Source of the DNA: Flavobacteriales bacterium
GTDB lineage: Bacteria > Bacteroidota > Bacteroidia > NS11-12g > UBA9320
Reading direction: 5' to 3'
Length of the DNA stretch: 64,000 nucleotides
Assembly: GCA_020635435.1 (NCBI GenBank)
Contig: JACJZU010000001.1
Span: 806,001-870,000 of the forward strand
Part shown: positions 35,384 to 43,744 of the stretch, piece after piece
How the letters are laid out: each line of letters starts with the position of its first letter
Position numbering within the stretch: position 1 is the stretch's first letter
Made by a program: the position numbers and the translations under genes
The notes under the pieces: generated by a model
Told to the model about the DNA's origin: nothing
Database searches by the model: none
Seen by the model: the letters and a program-made list of their open reading frames with translations, nothing else

Positions 35384-36287
35384 CGCTCCCCGCTATTCAT
35401 ACCTTTCTCATTTGCTGATCACTATTGGGGTTCTGCTTCTGAGCATATTCATTTTCAATGCTTTATCGGAAATGATCGCTTTGAAGTTATTCCACTTCAA
35501 GCCCAGCGATATTGAGATAACCCATGGAAAGCGTTTCGAGTTGTCTGAAGTTTATGCCCTTCAATTATCTCAATTTGCCCTGGGCTTGTCCTTTTTGGTC
35601 ACCGTTTTTATCTCGATCAAAGTGTTCAGAAAAGATTTCTGGCAATTCACCACCCTGCAAACCGCAGTTCCCTTGGGTTCATTGCTCCTTGCTATCATAC
35701 TCTACGTGGCCTTCGTACCCGCAAACAACTGGATAATTCTGGCAAATGACGCACTTCAACTGCCCTCCGATCTGGAAAAATCCCTTAGGGAAATGGAACA
35801 AAAAAGTGACGTCATCTACCAGGCTTTATTATCCTACAATTCCGGATACCACTTGATGGTAAACCTACTTGTTATGACCGTGATCCCCGCTGTAAGTGAG
35901 GAATTACTATTTCGTGGCGTTTTTCTGCGCATTTTCAAAAGCTGGACGAACAATATACATCTGGCTGTTATCTTCACGTCCCTGTTATTTGCTGCTCTGC
36001 ACTTTCAGCCCTATAAATTGGCACCGATGTTTCTTCTCTCCGCCCTTTTCTGCTACATCTTCTACCTGAGCGGATCCATATGGATTCCCATCTTATTGCA
36101 CGGTGTGAATAATGCTCTAGTCGTTATTGCGGAATCATTAGCCTCCGGAACAGACACCGGTTCGGTTTTGAGAGATGAGTTCGCGTTCCCATTGTGGTCT
36201 GTACTTCTCAGTCTGGTCATAACCGGAACACTCTTCGCACTTTTCTGGAAGTTTTCAAGATCCAAACTCGAACTTGCATTTGAATAA
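35370..36287 (+). CDS. CPBP-family intramembrane protease (CAAX-like)
   Basis: The 305-aa membrane protein has about seven to eight hydrophobic segments. The three catalytic motifs are present in order: SEELLFRG (EExxxR), SLLFAALHFQP (FxxxH form) and LLHGVNNALVV (HxxxN). The family includes Rce1-like CAAX proteases and bacteriocin-immunity proteins; the substrate is unknown. It begins a long same-strand run and its stop overlaps the start of cdsA, suggesting coupling with phospholipid synthesis. Confidence 0.88.
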   Translation: MVNSNAPRYSYLSHLLITIGVLLLSIFIFNALSEMIALKLFHFKPSDIEITHGKRFELSEVYALQLSQFALGLSFLVTVFISIKVFRKDFWQFTTLQTAVPLGSLLLAIILYVAFVPANNWIILANDALQLPSDLEKSLREMEQKSDVIYQALLSYNSGYHLMVNLLVMTVIPAVSEELLFRGVFLRIFKSWTNNIHLAVIFTSLLFAALHFQPYKLAPMFLLSALFCYIFYLSGSIWIPILLHGVNNALVVIAESLASGTDTGSVLRDEFAFPLWSVLLSLVITGTLFALFWKFSRSKLELAFE

Positions 36288-37113
36288 TCTCACTCTCCGG
36301 TCTATAACAGGTCTTGTTTATGTTGGCCTTACCGTTGCCTGTCTTCTATGGAGTCAATGGAGTGCCGTATTATTCATCGCCACTATCGTTTTCTTCAGCT
36401 CCATAGAGCTACTGCTTCTACTTCGAACCGAAAAAACCGGGTGGAATATCCCCGATGCTTTTCTTTCGACAGGCACTTTTTTACTGGCCTATTTCAATCA
36501 AAACGACCTTATAAATCCCGGCTATTTCAACGGCATCTTCGTTCTGATTGTCCTTATCTACGGCGCATTGTTCCTCTTTCGTGCCAAAGATTCCTTTCTC
36601 GGAAATTTGAACAGTTTAGCTGTTGTGGTGATCTACATCGCCCTTCCACTTTCATTTCTGCTCAAATCGGGTAGTTTGGAATTCCACATTACGGACGAAC
36701 TCTTGCCCTACGAGGGAAAACAGGTACTTCTGGTTTTTATTCTCATCTGGGTTTGTGATTCATTTGCATATGTAACAGGCAGATTGTTCGGGAAAACGCC
36801 CCTGATGCTTTCCGTCTCACCCGGAAAAACAGTGGAGGGCCTATTGGGCGGAACACTTGTGACTGTTTTGATCGCTTATTTTTTCGGGGCTTATTTCATT
36901 CCGCTCACTCCCATTCAATTCGTACTATTGGCCCTCCTTGTGGTCATCTTCGGAACAGTTGGAGACCTTTTCGAGTCGCTTATTAAAAGAACTTTGGGAG
37001 TTAAGGATTCCGGAAAGTCATTGCCAGGGCATGGCGGATTCCTGGATCGATTTGACTCTATCCTATTTGCTGCACCCGCTGTTTATGCGTATTTGAAATG
37101 GTACGTAATGTGA
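36280..37113 (+). CDS. cdsA: Phosphatidate cytidylyltransferase
   Basis: The 277-aa membrane enzyme forms CDP-diacylglycerol from phosphatidic acid and CTP, the branch point for all phospholipids. About eight hydrophobic segments precede the C-terminal family signature SLIKRTLGVKDSGKSLPGHGGFLDRFDS. SPGKTVEGLLGG is also typical. The start is uncertain between TTG 36280 (MNNLTLRS) and TTG 36274; no ATG is available. It overlaps the CPBP gene by 8 bp. psd, two genes downstream, acts later in the same pathway. Confidence 0.93.
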   Translation: MNNLTLRSITGLVYVGLTVACLLWSQWSAVLFIATIVFFSSIELLLLLRTEKTGWNIPDAFLSTGTFLLAYFNQNDLINPGYFNGIFVLIVLIYGALFLFRAKDSFLGNLNSLAVVVIYIALPLSFLLKSGSLEFHITDELLPYEGKQVLLVFILIWVCDSFAYVTGRLFGKTPLMLSVSPGKTVEGLLGGTLVTVLIAYFFGAYFIPLTPIQFVLLALLVVIFGTVGDLFESLIKRTLGVKDSGKSLPGHGGFLDRFDSILFAAPAVYAYLKWYVM

Positions 37114-37169
37114 CAAAACACAGTACAAAATTCTCCTTTGTTAATAGAATGTTTCGTGCGGTTATTAAT

Positions 37170-37177
37170 TAGCTTTG
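37170..37177 (+). promoter_or_regulatory. Candidate -7 promoter element of the glutamate dehydrogenase gene
   Basis: TAGCTTTG is an exact TAnnTTTG match 25 bp before ATG 37203. A TTTG at 37137-37140 is 29 bp upstream, too far for the usual spacing, so the -33 part is uncertain. Confidence 0.5.
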
Positions 37178-37202
37178 CGCCCATATTTTTTAGCGCCTTG
37201 CT

Positions 37203-38483
37203 ATGACTGTAAAGTACAAAGAGCCCGCTCCGATCAAAGATCATTTGAATCCTTTGGAATCAATGATGGAGCGCTTCTCAGTTGCGGCCGAGATCCTCGG
37301 CCTCGATGAATCGACCTACAATGCTTTGAAATCTCCGGAAAAGTCCGTTGCGGTTTCCCTACCGGTTACCATGGATAACGGAAAGATTGAAGTATTCGAA
37401 GGGTATCGGGTGGTGCACTCAGCTAAACTCGGACCCTCCAAAGGAGGAATTCGCTACGCCAATTCAGTACACATTGACGAAGTGAAGGCCCTCGCTGCTT
37501 GGATGACCTGGAAATGTGCCATTGTTGGTATTCCCTACGGAGGAGCCAAAGGTGGTATCAAATGCGATCCGCGTAAAATGTCTCAGGGAGAACTCGAGCG
37601 TTTGACAAGAGCATACACCGTGGCCATGGCTGACGTTTTCGGACCTGAAAAAGATATTCCTGCTCCCGATATGGGTACAAATCCACAGATCATGGCATGG
37701 ATCATGGATGAATATTCCAAACTGAAAGGCGTTGCCAGTCCTGCAGTTGTAACCGGGAAACCCCTTGTCCTGGGTGGATCTCTTGGTCGCGTAGAGGCTA
37801 CCGGCCGCGGAGTAATGGTAACTGCCCGTTCTGCAATGGGCAAGTTGAAAATGAATCCAAGTAAAGTTAAGGCTGCAGTTCAGGGATTCGGAAACGTTGG
37901 CAGTATTTCGGCCAAATTGCTTGAATTACAAGGAGTTAAGATTGTAGCCATTTCGGATGTATCCGGAGGGTATTTCAACGATAAAGGTATTGACGTTGAA
38001 AAAGCGATCGAATACGTTGAAAAGAACGGAGGTACTCTGGAAGGCTTCACGGAGGCTGATATGATCAGCAACGAAGAATTGCTGACCCTAGACGTTGAGG
38101 TTTTGGTTCCTGCAGCACTGGAGGATCAGATCACATTAAAGAATGCCGACAAGATCAAGGCAAAACTCATCGTTGAAGGGGCAAACGGCCCTACCGCTGC
38201 CAATGCAGATGCCATACTGAATGACAAAGGGATCATGGTTATCCCGGATATTTTAGCAAATGCAGGTGGGGTAACTGTTTCCTATTTCGAATGGGTTCAA
38301 AACCGTTTGGGTTATTTCTGGACAGAAGAGCGCGTAAACAGGAGAGCTGATCGGATCATGAAACAAGCCTTCGAACAGGTCTTCAATACATCGCAGAAAT
38401 ACGATGTAAATATGCGCATTGCAGCCTATGTAAATGCCATCGATAAAGTGGCAAGTACCAAAAGGATCCGCGGTAGCTTCTGA
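37203..38483 (+). CDS. gdhA: Glutamate dehydrogenase (Glu/Leu/Phe/Val family)
   Basis: The 426-aa enzyme interconverts glutamate and 2-oxoglutarate plus ammonia. The substrate-binding motif GPSKGGIRYA, catalytic Lys in the segment VGIPYGGAKGGI, PAPDMGTNPQIMAWIMDEYS and the Rossmann motif QGFGNVGSISAKLL are all present. The length resembles the hexameric RocG/GudB type rather than the 450-aa NADP form, so NAD use is likely but not certain. Its stop overlaps the start of psd by one base (TGATG). Confidence 0.94.
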   Translation: MTVKYKEPAPIKDHLNPLESMMERFSVAAEILGLDESTYNALKSPEKSVAVSLPVTMDNGKIEVFEGYRVVHSAKLGPSKGGIRYANSVHIDEVKALAAWMTWKCAIVGIPYGGAKGGIKCDPRKMSQGELERLTRAYTVAMADVFGPEKDIPAPDMGTNPQIMAWIMDEYSKLKGVASPAVVTGKPLVLGGSLGRVEATGRGVMVTARSAMGKLKMNPSKVKAAVQGFGNVGSISAKLLELQGVKIVAISDVSGGYFNDKGIDVEKAIEYVEKNGGTLEGFTEADMISNEELLTLDVEVLVPAALEDQITLKNADKIKAKLIVEGANGPTAANADAILNDKGIMVIPDILANAGGVTVSYFEWVQNRLGYFWTEERVNRRADRIMKQAFEQVFNTSQKYDVNMRIAAYVNAIDKVASTKRIRGSF

Positions 38484-39139
38484 TGATCCACCGCGAAGGG
38501 TACGTCATACTTCTCTGGACTCTGATCATTCTCGTCGGGGTCAACTTTTTAGTATTCAACTATCTGTCGATCAAATGGTTGCAATACAGTCTGCTTGTAG
38601 GAAGTGTAGTGATCTTCGGTTTGTTTCTGCAGTTCTTCAGGAATCCTCCCCGAAAATTTCTTCCGAACGATGCACAGATCATAGCACCTGCTGATGGGAA
38701 GGTGGTCGTGATCGAGGAAACGGAGGAGTCGGAGTACTTCAAGGATCGGCGGATTCAGGTGAGTATCTTCATGTCCCCCTTGAACGTGCATATCAACCGC
38801 AATCCGATCAGCGGTGTAGTTTCCTACTTTAAATACCACCCGGGGGAATATCTGGTGGCTTGGCATCCTAAATCAAGCACACTCAACGAACGCACCACTA
38901 CTGTGATTGAGGATAAAAATGGAAATGCCGTGTTATTCCGTCAGATCGCAGGAGCAGTTGCTCGAAGGATCCGTTATTATATTGCACAAGGAGACAGTGT
39001 AGATCAATGCAGCGAAATGGGTTTCATCAAATTCGGAAGCCGGGTCGACGTGTTTCTTCCCCTAGATGCTCAGATACAAGTCAAATTAGATGAAAAAACC
39101 AAAGGTGGGCAAACTGTTCTGGCAACTTGGTCAAAATGA
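38483..39139 (+). CDS. psd: Phosphatidylserine decarboxylase, short (archaeal-type) form
   Basis: The 218-aa proenzyme makes phosphatidylethanolamine. After N-terminal membrane segments come IIAPADGKVV, NVHINRNPISG and AYYIAQ-like strands (RRIRYYIAQGDSV). The self-cleavage site lies in IKFGSRVDVFLP, where the Gly-Ser bond yields the pyruvoyl group. The short form matches the usual Bacteroidota enzyme. It starts at the TGA of the glutamate dehydrogenase gene (1-bp overlap). CDP-DAG from cdsA feeds this pathway through a phosphatidylserine synthase that is not in the window. Confidence 0.93.
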   Translation: MIHREGYVILLWTLIILVGVNFLVFNYLSIKWLQYSLLVGSVVIFGLFLQFFRNPPRKFLPNDAQIIAPADGKVVVIEETEESEYFKDRRIQVSIFMSPLNVHINRNPISGVVSYFKYHPGEYLVAWHPKSSTLNERTTTVIEDKNGNAVLFRQIAGAVARRIRYYIAQGDSVDQCSEMGFIKFGSRVDVFLPLDAQIQVKLDEKTKGGQTVLATWSK

Positions 39140-39173
39140 TCTCGTTATATTCGTAAATCTTTAAAAATCGAAC

Positions 39174-39407
39174 ATGAAAAAATTAATTTCTGTTTTGGCA
39201 ATAAGCGCCTTCTTCCTCTTCACCGTACCAACACAAGCAATGGTAGGCACTGCTTCAGATATTCAACCGGAGTATGTTGCCAAACCATCCGACAAAAAGC
39301 CGGGTAAAAAGAAGAAGAAAGAAGCACAGAAAGCCTGTAACAGTCAGCAACAAGCGAAACCTTCATGCTGCTCAGGGGCTTCCCACTGCGGCAAATCCGG
39401 TAAATAA
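39174..39407 (+). CDS. Small exported Lys- and Cys-rich protein, unrecognised
   Basis: The 77-aa protein has a clear signal peptide (MKKLISVLAISAFFLFTVPTQA). The mature part is very basic in the middle (KKPGKKKKKE) and ends with four Cys and a His in about 20 residues (CNSQ, CCSG, SHCGKS). The Cys/His tail could bind a metal or form disulfides; this is inference. A TATATTCG element at 39146-39153, one mismatch from TAnnTTTG, with TTG 16 bp before it, could be its promoter. It lies between psd and the zinc-finger gene on the same strand. Confidence 0.65.
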   Translation: MKKLISVLAISAFFLFTVPTQAMVGTASDIQPEYVAKPSDKKPGKKKKKEAQKACNSQQQAKPSCCSGASHCGKSGK

Positions 39408-39415
39408 GCTGATCT

Positions 39416-39760
39416 GTGATCGATAGCTCGCTCAGCGAACAGATCAGATCAAAACTCGAACGTAAGCTGTTTGTGCTGGAACAGGATATAGACGAGTTGA
39501 AAGAACTCACTAAACCTGTTGCTCCTGAAAACGCCATTGGTCGCATTTCAAGGATGGATGCAATCAACAATAAAAGTGTGAATGAGGCAGCTTTGCGTAA
39601 CGCACTGGCCAAAAAACAGCAATTGGAAAGAGCGCTATCCGATCTAAGCAAGGATCATTTCGGTATTTGCAAACAATGTGGTAAACCGATTGAAACTCAA
39701 AAACTACTCGCTATTCCCGAAAGCCCTCTTTGCATCAGTTGCACCAAAGCAGCGGGCTAG
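39416..39760 (+). CDS. DksA/TraR-type C4 zinc-finger protein
   Basis: The 114-aa protein has a coiled-coil N-terminal part (SEQIRSKLERKLFVLEQDIDELKEL) and a C-terminal four-cysteine zinc finger, FGICKQCGKPI then PLCISCTKAAG. That layout is the TraR/DksA family, which can bind the RNA polymerase secondary channel. The acidic tip pair needed by DksA is not obvious, so its effect on transcription is uncertain. The start is GTG 39416, 8 bp after the small exported protein gene. Confidence 0.82.
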   Translation: MIDSSLSEQIRSKLERKLFVLEQDIDELKELTKPVAPENAIGRISRMDAINNKSVNEAALRNALAKKQQLERALSDLSKDHFGICKQCGKPIETQKLLAIPESPLCISCTKAAG

Positions 39761-39770
39761 TTCGTTGCCA

Positions 39771-40370
39771 ATGCAAAAACTGCAGGCCAAGCTTCCGGAG
39801 GGAAGTATTCCACTCATTCTGGAATCGACTGAGGCCTATGACCTCGAAATTCGGATCAGTCGGTCACGCAAATCGAAACTGGGTGATTTTCGTCCAAAGC
39901 ATAAAGAACTCCCTCACAGGATAAGTGTCAATACCGACCTCGGTAAGGAGGCATTTCTGATCACATTGCTTCATGAGATCGCCCATATGCACATCTGGGA
40001 GACTTTTCAAAGACGTGTAAAACCGCACGGGAATGAATGGAAGCAAGCTTTTATAAAATTGCTTCAGGTAGCGACCGAACGCAACCTATTCAGCATAGAA
40101 GTAAGCATTGAATTGCTGAGAATACTCAAGAATCCTACAACTTCCATCCTGAGCAATGCGAATCTTTGTCTCGCATTGGGCATCTGGCAAAATGAATTTT
40201 CCAGTTTGTGTGATATACCGTCGGGATCTGCCTTCTCACTGGAGAACAAGCGAAAATTTGTGAAGGGCGATCTCAGGAGAACCCGATATGCCTGCAGATC
40301 GCTATCCGACGGGAAGTTATATTTGATCCACAAACTCACCCCGGTTATTCTAGAAGATGAACATGAATAA
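39771..40370 (+). CDS. SprT-like zinc metalloprotease-fold protein
   Basis: From ATG 39771 the product is 199 aa; the longer open frame upstream lies inside the zinc-finger gene. The SprT-like active site is LLHEIAHMHIWETF (HExxH) followed by the third ligand region KPHGNEWKQAF. A Cys pair of the SprT zinc-ribbon kind is weak (LCDIPSG, YACRS). SprT-like proteins include the DNA-protein crosslink protease Spartan; the bacterial role is unclear. The stop overlaps the start of the C1 protease gene by 14 bp. Confidence 0.82.
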   Translation: MQKLQAKLPEGSIPLILESTEAYDLEIRISRSRKSKLGDFRPKHKELPHRISVNTDLGKEAFLITLLHEIAHMHIWETFQRRVKPHGNEWKQAFIKLLQVATERNLFSIEVSIELLRILKNPTTSILSNANLCLALGIWQNEFSSLCDIPSGSAFSLENKRKFVKGDLRRTRYACRSLSDGKLYLIHKLTPVILEDEHE

Positions 40371-41472
40371 ATACTTCGTTTCAGGTGTACTGCTGCTCTT
40401 CATGCTCAACGCATGGGCACAGGAACTCGCCATACCTTCTCTAACATCGCGATACGAGATCCCAACAACTGCTGTGAAGAGTCAGGGCCGAACCGGTACC
40501 TGCTGGAGCTTCTCGACTTGCTCGTTCTTCGAATCCGAATACATCAAAAATCAGAAAGAAGAGATCGATCTGAGTGAAATGTTCATTGTTCGACATATTT
40601 ATCTGGAAAAAGCCCGTAAATACCTGCGGCTCCACGGAACTTCCAACTTCAGTCAGGGCAGTTTGGCCCATGACGTGCTGTTCGTTTTAGAAAACTATGG
40701 GGCAGTGCCCGAAAGCATTTATCCGGGCCTGAACGGTAAGTCTGCACACGACCATTCCGCTCTTGAATCTGACCTGAAGAATTACCTGGATTCCATGCTT
40801 CAGAAACGGCCTCTTTCATCTCAAGCAGCCAAAGGAATCGATTCAATTCTGGATCATCATCTAGGTCAATTACCCGAGCTCTTCGAATTCAAGGGAAAAC
40901 TGTATAACCCTTCATCATTTGCCAAAGAAGTACTCCAAGTAAATGTGGGAGACTATATTCCTCTTACTTCTTTTCTCCATCACCCGTATTATACGTCCTT
41001 CATTCTAGAGGTCCCCGATAATTTCAGCAATGGTTCCTATTTCAATGTTCCCTTGGAAGAACTTGTTTCCATTATAGACAGGTCTTTGGAACTTGGTCAC
41101 TCCGTAGAATGGGATGGCGACGTGAGTGAGCAGGGTTTCAAATCCAAACTTGGATTTGCCGTATTTAACAACCAGTCAGAATCTTGGGAAATGATGCCTG
41201 ATCTTCCAATGGATCTCCCTGCTGATGAAAAACTCCGACAAGAACTATTCGATAACCTGGAAACCACCGACGACCACCTGATGCACATTACAGGCATCTC
41301 TTTTTCCAACGATGGGCGGAAATTCTATAAAACCAAGAATTCCTGGGGTGTTTCCTCTGGTTTGGAAGGCTACATGTACATGTCGGAGGTTTACCTGCGG
41401 ATGAAAACGGTTAGTGTCATCGTTCACAGATCGGCTATTCCAGAGCACATCATCGAACAATTAGGGCGGTGA
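40357..41472 (+). CDS. Exported C1-family (papain/bleomycin hydrolase-like) cysteine protease
   Basis: The 371-aa protein has a signal peptide ending NAWAQ (ATG 40357, or ATG 40363). The nucleophile Cys49 sits in SQGRTGTCWSFST, the His in DDHLMHITGISF and the Asn in YKTKNSWGVSSG. The large insertion between Cys and His resembles bleomycin-hydrolase-like aminopeptidases, which are usually cytoplasmic; the signal peptide here implies export. It overlaps the SprT-like gene by 14 bp. No T9SS sorting domain is seen. Confidence 0.88.
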   Translation: MNMNKYFVSGVLLLFMLNAWAQELAIPSLTSRYEIPTTAVKSQGRTGTCWSFSTCSFFESEYIKNQKEEIDLSEMFIVRHIYLEKARKYLRLHGTSNFSQGSLAHDVLFVLENYGAVPESIYPGLNGKSAHDHSALESDLKNYLDSMLQKRPLSSQAAKGIDSILDHHLGQLPELFEFKGKLYNPSSFAKEVLQVNVGDYIPLTSFLHHPYYTSFILEVPDNFSNGSYFNVPLEELVSIIDRSLELGHSVEWDGDVSEQGFKSKLGFAVFNNQSESWEMMPDLPMDLPADEKLRQELFDNLETTDDHLMHITGISFSNDGRKFYKTKNSWGVSSGLEGYMYMSEVYLRMKTVSVIVHRSAIPEHIIEQLGR

Positions 41473-41562
41473 ACAGTTGAACAGGGATACGGCGGAAGTT
41501 TTACACAATCATTCCGAATTTTGATTTCAAGATCGTTATTTGATGATCTAATTGTATCAATT

Positions 41563-41982
41563 ATGGGAATGATGAAGGAATTCAAGGAGTTCGCCATGCG
41601 TGGGAACGTACTTGACATGGCTGTTGGTATTGTGATCGGAGGTGCATTTGGGAAGATCATAACTTCTCTGGTGAACGATGTGATCATGCCGCCCATCGGA
41701 ATTGTCTTAGGTGGAGTCGATTTCACCAATCTGAAGTTTGTATTGAAAGAAGCCGTAACAGAGGGAGACGCCGTTGTTTCGGAGGCTGTGGCGATCAGCT
41801 ATGGCAGCTTCATCAATACGATCGTTCAATTTATAATCGTAGCGTTTTCCATTTTCATGGTGATCAAAGCTATGAATTCAGCAAAGCGTAAGAAAGAAGA
41901 AGCACCCGCCGCACCAGCTCCGGATCCGGGTCCATCCGAGAAGGATCTGCTTACCGAAATACGCGATCTGCTGAAGAAATAA
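41563..41982 (+). CDS. mscL: Large-conductance mechanosensitive channel
   Basis: From ATG 41563 the product is 139 aa. The signature [28 protein letters not shown] is at the N-terminus (first membrane helix), and the second helix ([25 protein letters not shown]) precedes a charged C-terminal helix. It opens under membrane tension to release solutes during osmotic downshock. ATG 41569 or 41572 are equally plausible starts and would give the shortest N-terminus. It ends at a hairpin shared with the convergent pntB gene. Confidence 0.95.
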   Translation: MGMMKEFKEFAMRGNVLDMAVGIVIGGAFGKIITSLVNDVIMPPIGIVLGGVDFTNLKFVLKEAVTEGDAVVSEAVAISYGSFINTIVQFIIVAFSIFMVIKAMNSAKRKKEEAPAAPAPDPGPSEKDLLTEIRDLLKK

Positions 41983-41985
41983 ATT

Positions 41986-42010
41986 ATCTGCCTGACCTAT
42001 CCAGGCAGAT
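41986..42010. terminator. Bidirectional terminator hairpin between mscL and pntB
   Basis: A 9-bp perfect inverted repeat, ATCTGCCTG (41986-41994) and CAGGCAGAT (42002-42010), encloses a 7-nt loop. It lies 3 bp after the mscL stop and 3 bp after the pntB stop. On the minus strand it is followed by AATTTATTT, so it fits pntB best; the plus-side T-run is poor. Confidence 0.75.
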
Positions 42011-42013
42011 GAT

Positions 42014-43393
42014 CTACATATCCTTCAATTCTGCGATCACCTTATTGATGGCCGCTTTTGCGTCGCCAAAGAGCATGCTTGTGTTGTCGTGGAAGAACAG
42101 TTCATTTTCAATTCCGGCGTAACCGGGCTTCATGCTTCGCTTATTAACGATCACTTGTTTGGCGTTTTCCACGTCTAAAATTGGCATACCATAGATCGGG
42201 CTGCTCGGATCGTTATGCGCAGCAGGGTTCACTACGTCGTTCGCACCAACAACCAAAACCACATCTGTATTGGGAAACTCGGGGTTTATATCCTCCATTT
42301 CCACGAGTTTTTCGTAAGCTACATTGGATTCCGCCAATAGAACGTTCATGTGGCCGGGCATTCGACCTGCCACGGGGTGTATGGCATATTTTACCTCCAC
42401 ACCTCTGGAAACCAATATCTGCTCCAGATCGTGGATGGCATGCTGCGCCTGAGCTACGGCCAATCCGTAGCCGGGTACGATCACCACTCGTTGTGCATAA
42501 TTCATTAAAATAGCAACATCCCCGGCCATCACCTCTTTGATATTTCCCGTGGGCCCTTCTCCCGGACCCGCTGCACTTTGTTCACCAAATGCACCGAATA
42601 TCACATTCCACAGAGGCCGATTCATGGCATTGCACATCGCTAAGGTAAGAATGGTTCCCGCAGAGCCCACCAGGATACCTCCTGTGAGCATTACCATGTT
42701 CCCGTACAGGAAACCTCCAAAAGCCGCTGCCAAACCGGTGAACGAGTTCAAAAGAGAGATCACAACGGGCATGTCAGCGCCTCCGATCGGAATCACGAAC
42801 AATACCCCGTACAATAGTGCAAGTGCGAGAAGTGTGTAGACGAGCAGAACATTATCTGTACCACTGGCAACCAGATACACTGCAAAGGCAACCACAGCGA
42901 TCATAAGAACCGTGTTGAGGATGTTGTACTTCGGCAGGCGAATGGCCTTGTTCATCGTTCCATTCAACTTCATGAATGCGATCATGCTACCAGAAAATGA
43001 AACACTACCGATAACCATGCCCGCGGCGATCATGGCTACTTTAGAGGGTTGGTCAGTATAATGTTCAAACTCGATCATGGAGATTAACGCTGCACAAGCA
43101 CCTCCCATTCCATTAAAGAGTGAGACCAACTCAGGCATTTGAGTCATTTTCACTTTCCGGGCTGTCATCCAGCCCACTATGGTCCCAAGGGCAATAGCAG
43201 CGAAGATCAGCACATAAACTATAGTGGCCACTTCACCCTCATGAAGGATGAGCGTTGCAGCAATGGCCAGTATCATTCCAGCAGCAGCGTAAAGGTTTCC
43301 TTTCCGCGCTGAATTGGGATTACCGAGTAATTTGAGGCCGGCCACGAAGGTGACTGAAGCGATCAAATAGATGATTTCCTTGATATATTCCAT
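42014..43393 (-). CDS. pntB: NAD(P) transhydrogenase subunit beta
   Basis: From the ATG at 43393 the product is 459 aa. About eight to nine membrane helices are followed by the NADP-binding domain III from about residue 280 (VIVPGYGLAVAQAQHAI; ADVVLVVGAND-like segment DVVLVVGANDVVNPAA; RSMKPGYAGIENELFF). The enzyme couples proton entry to hydride transfer from NADH to NADP, making NADPH. It is the last gene of a three-gene unit with the split alpha subunit. Confidence 0.95.
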   Translation of the reverse strand: MEYIKEIIYLIASVTFVAGLKLLGNPNSARKGNLYAAAGMILAIAATLILHEGEVATIVYVLIFAAIALGTIVGWMTARKVKMTQMPELVSLFNGMGGACAALISMIEFEHYTDQPSKVAMIAAGMVIGSVSFSGSMIAFMKLNGTMNKAIRLPKYNILNTVLMIAVVAFAVYLVASGTDNVLLVYTLLALALLYGVLFVIPIGGADMPVVISLLNSFTGLAAAFGGFLYGNMVMLTGGILVGSAGTILTLAMCNAMNRPLWNVIFGAFGEQSAAGPGEGPTGNIKEVMAGDVAILMNYAQRVVIVPGYGLAVAQAQHAIHDLEQILVSRGVEVKYAIHPVAGRMPGHMNVLLAESNVAYEKLVEMEDINPEFPNTDVVLVVGANDVVNPAAHNDPSSPIYGMPILDVENAKQVIVNKRSMKPGYAGIENELFFHDNTSMLFGDAKAAINKVIAELKDM

Positions 43394-43400
43394 GCCGTTC

Positions 43401-43718
43401 TTACTTTCCGGGTTTCTTCTTGAACATTTCCAACATACGATCGGTAACGGCAAACCCGCCAACCACATTCAAGGTGCCGAGGAGTACAGCTAAAAAACCA
43501 AGAACCAGTGCGGCAATATTCGACGGATCTGTGTCGAGCATCACTATGATAGCACCAACTATAACAACACCGTGAATGGCATTGGCTCCCGACATCAGAG
43601 GTGTATGAAGTACCGCCGGTACATTCCCGATCACCTCAACACCCACGAAGATCATCAGAATGAGTATGTAACCCATCTGAATATTCTCTCCCAGAAAATT
43701 GACAATGTTTTCTAACAT
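43401..43718 (-). CDS. pntAB: NAD(P) transhydrogenase subunit alpha, membrane part
   Basis: The 105-aa protein holds the three to four helices that form the C-terminal membrane part of PntA in E. coli (QMGYILILMIFVGVEVIGNVPAVLHTPLMSGANAIHGVVIVGAI). The split alpha arrangement is the usual one outside enterobacteria. It starts 26 bp after the soluble alpha gene and ends 7 bp before pntB. Confidence 0.93.
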   Translation of the reverse strand: MLENIVNFLGENIQMGYILILMIFVGVEVIGNVPAVLHTPLMSGANAIHGVVIVGAIIVMLDTDPSNIAALVLGFLAVLLGTLNVVGGFAVTDRMLEMFKKKPGK

Positions 43719-43744
43719 GAACTGTATGCTTTTACGATTTAATA

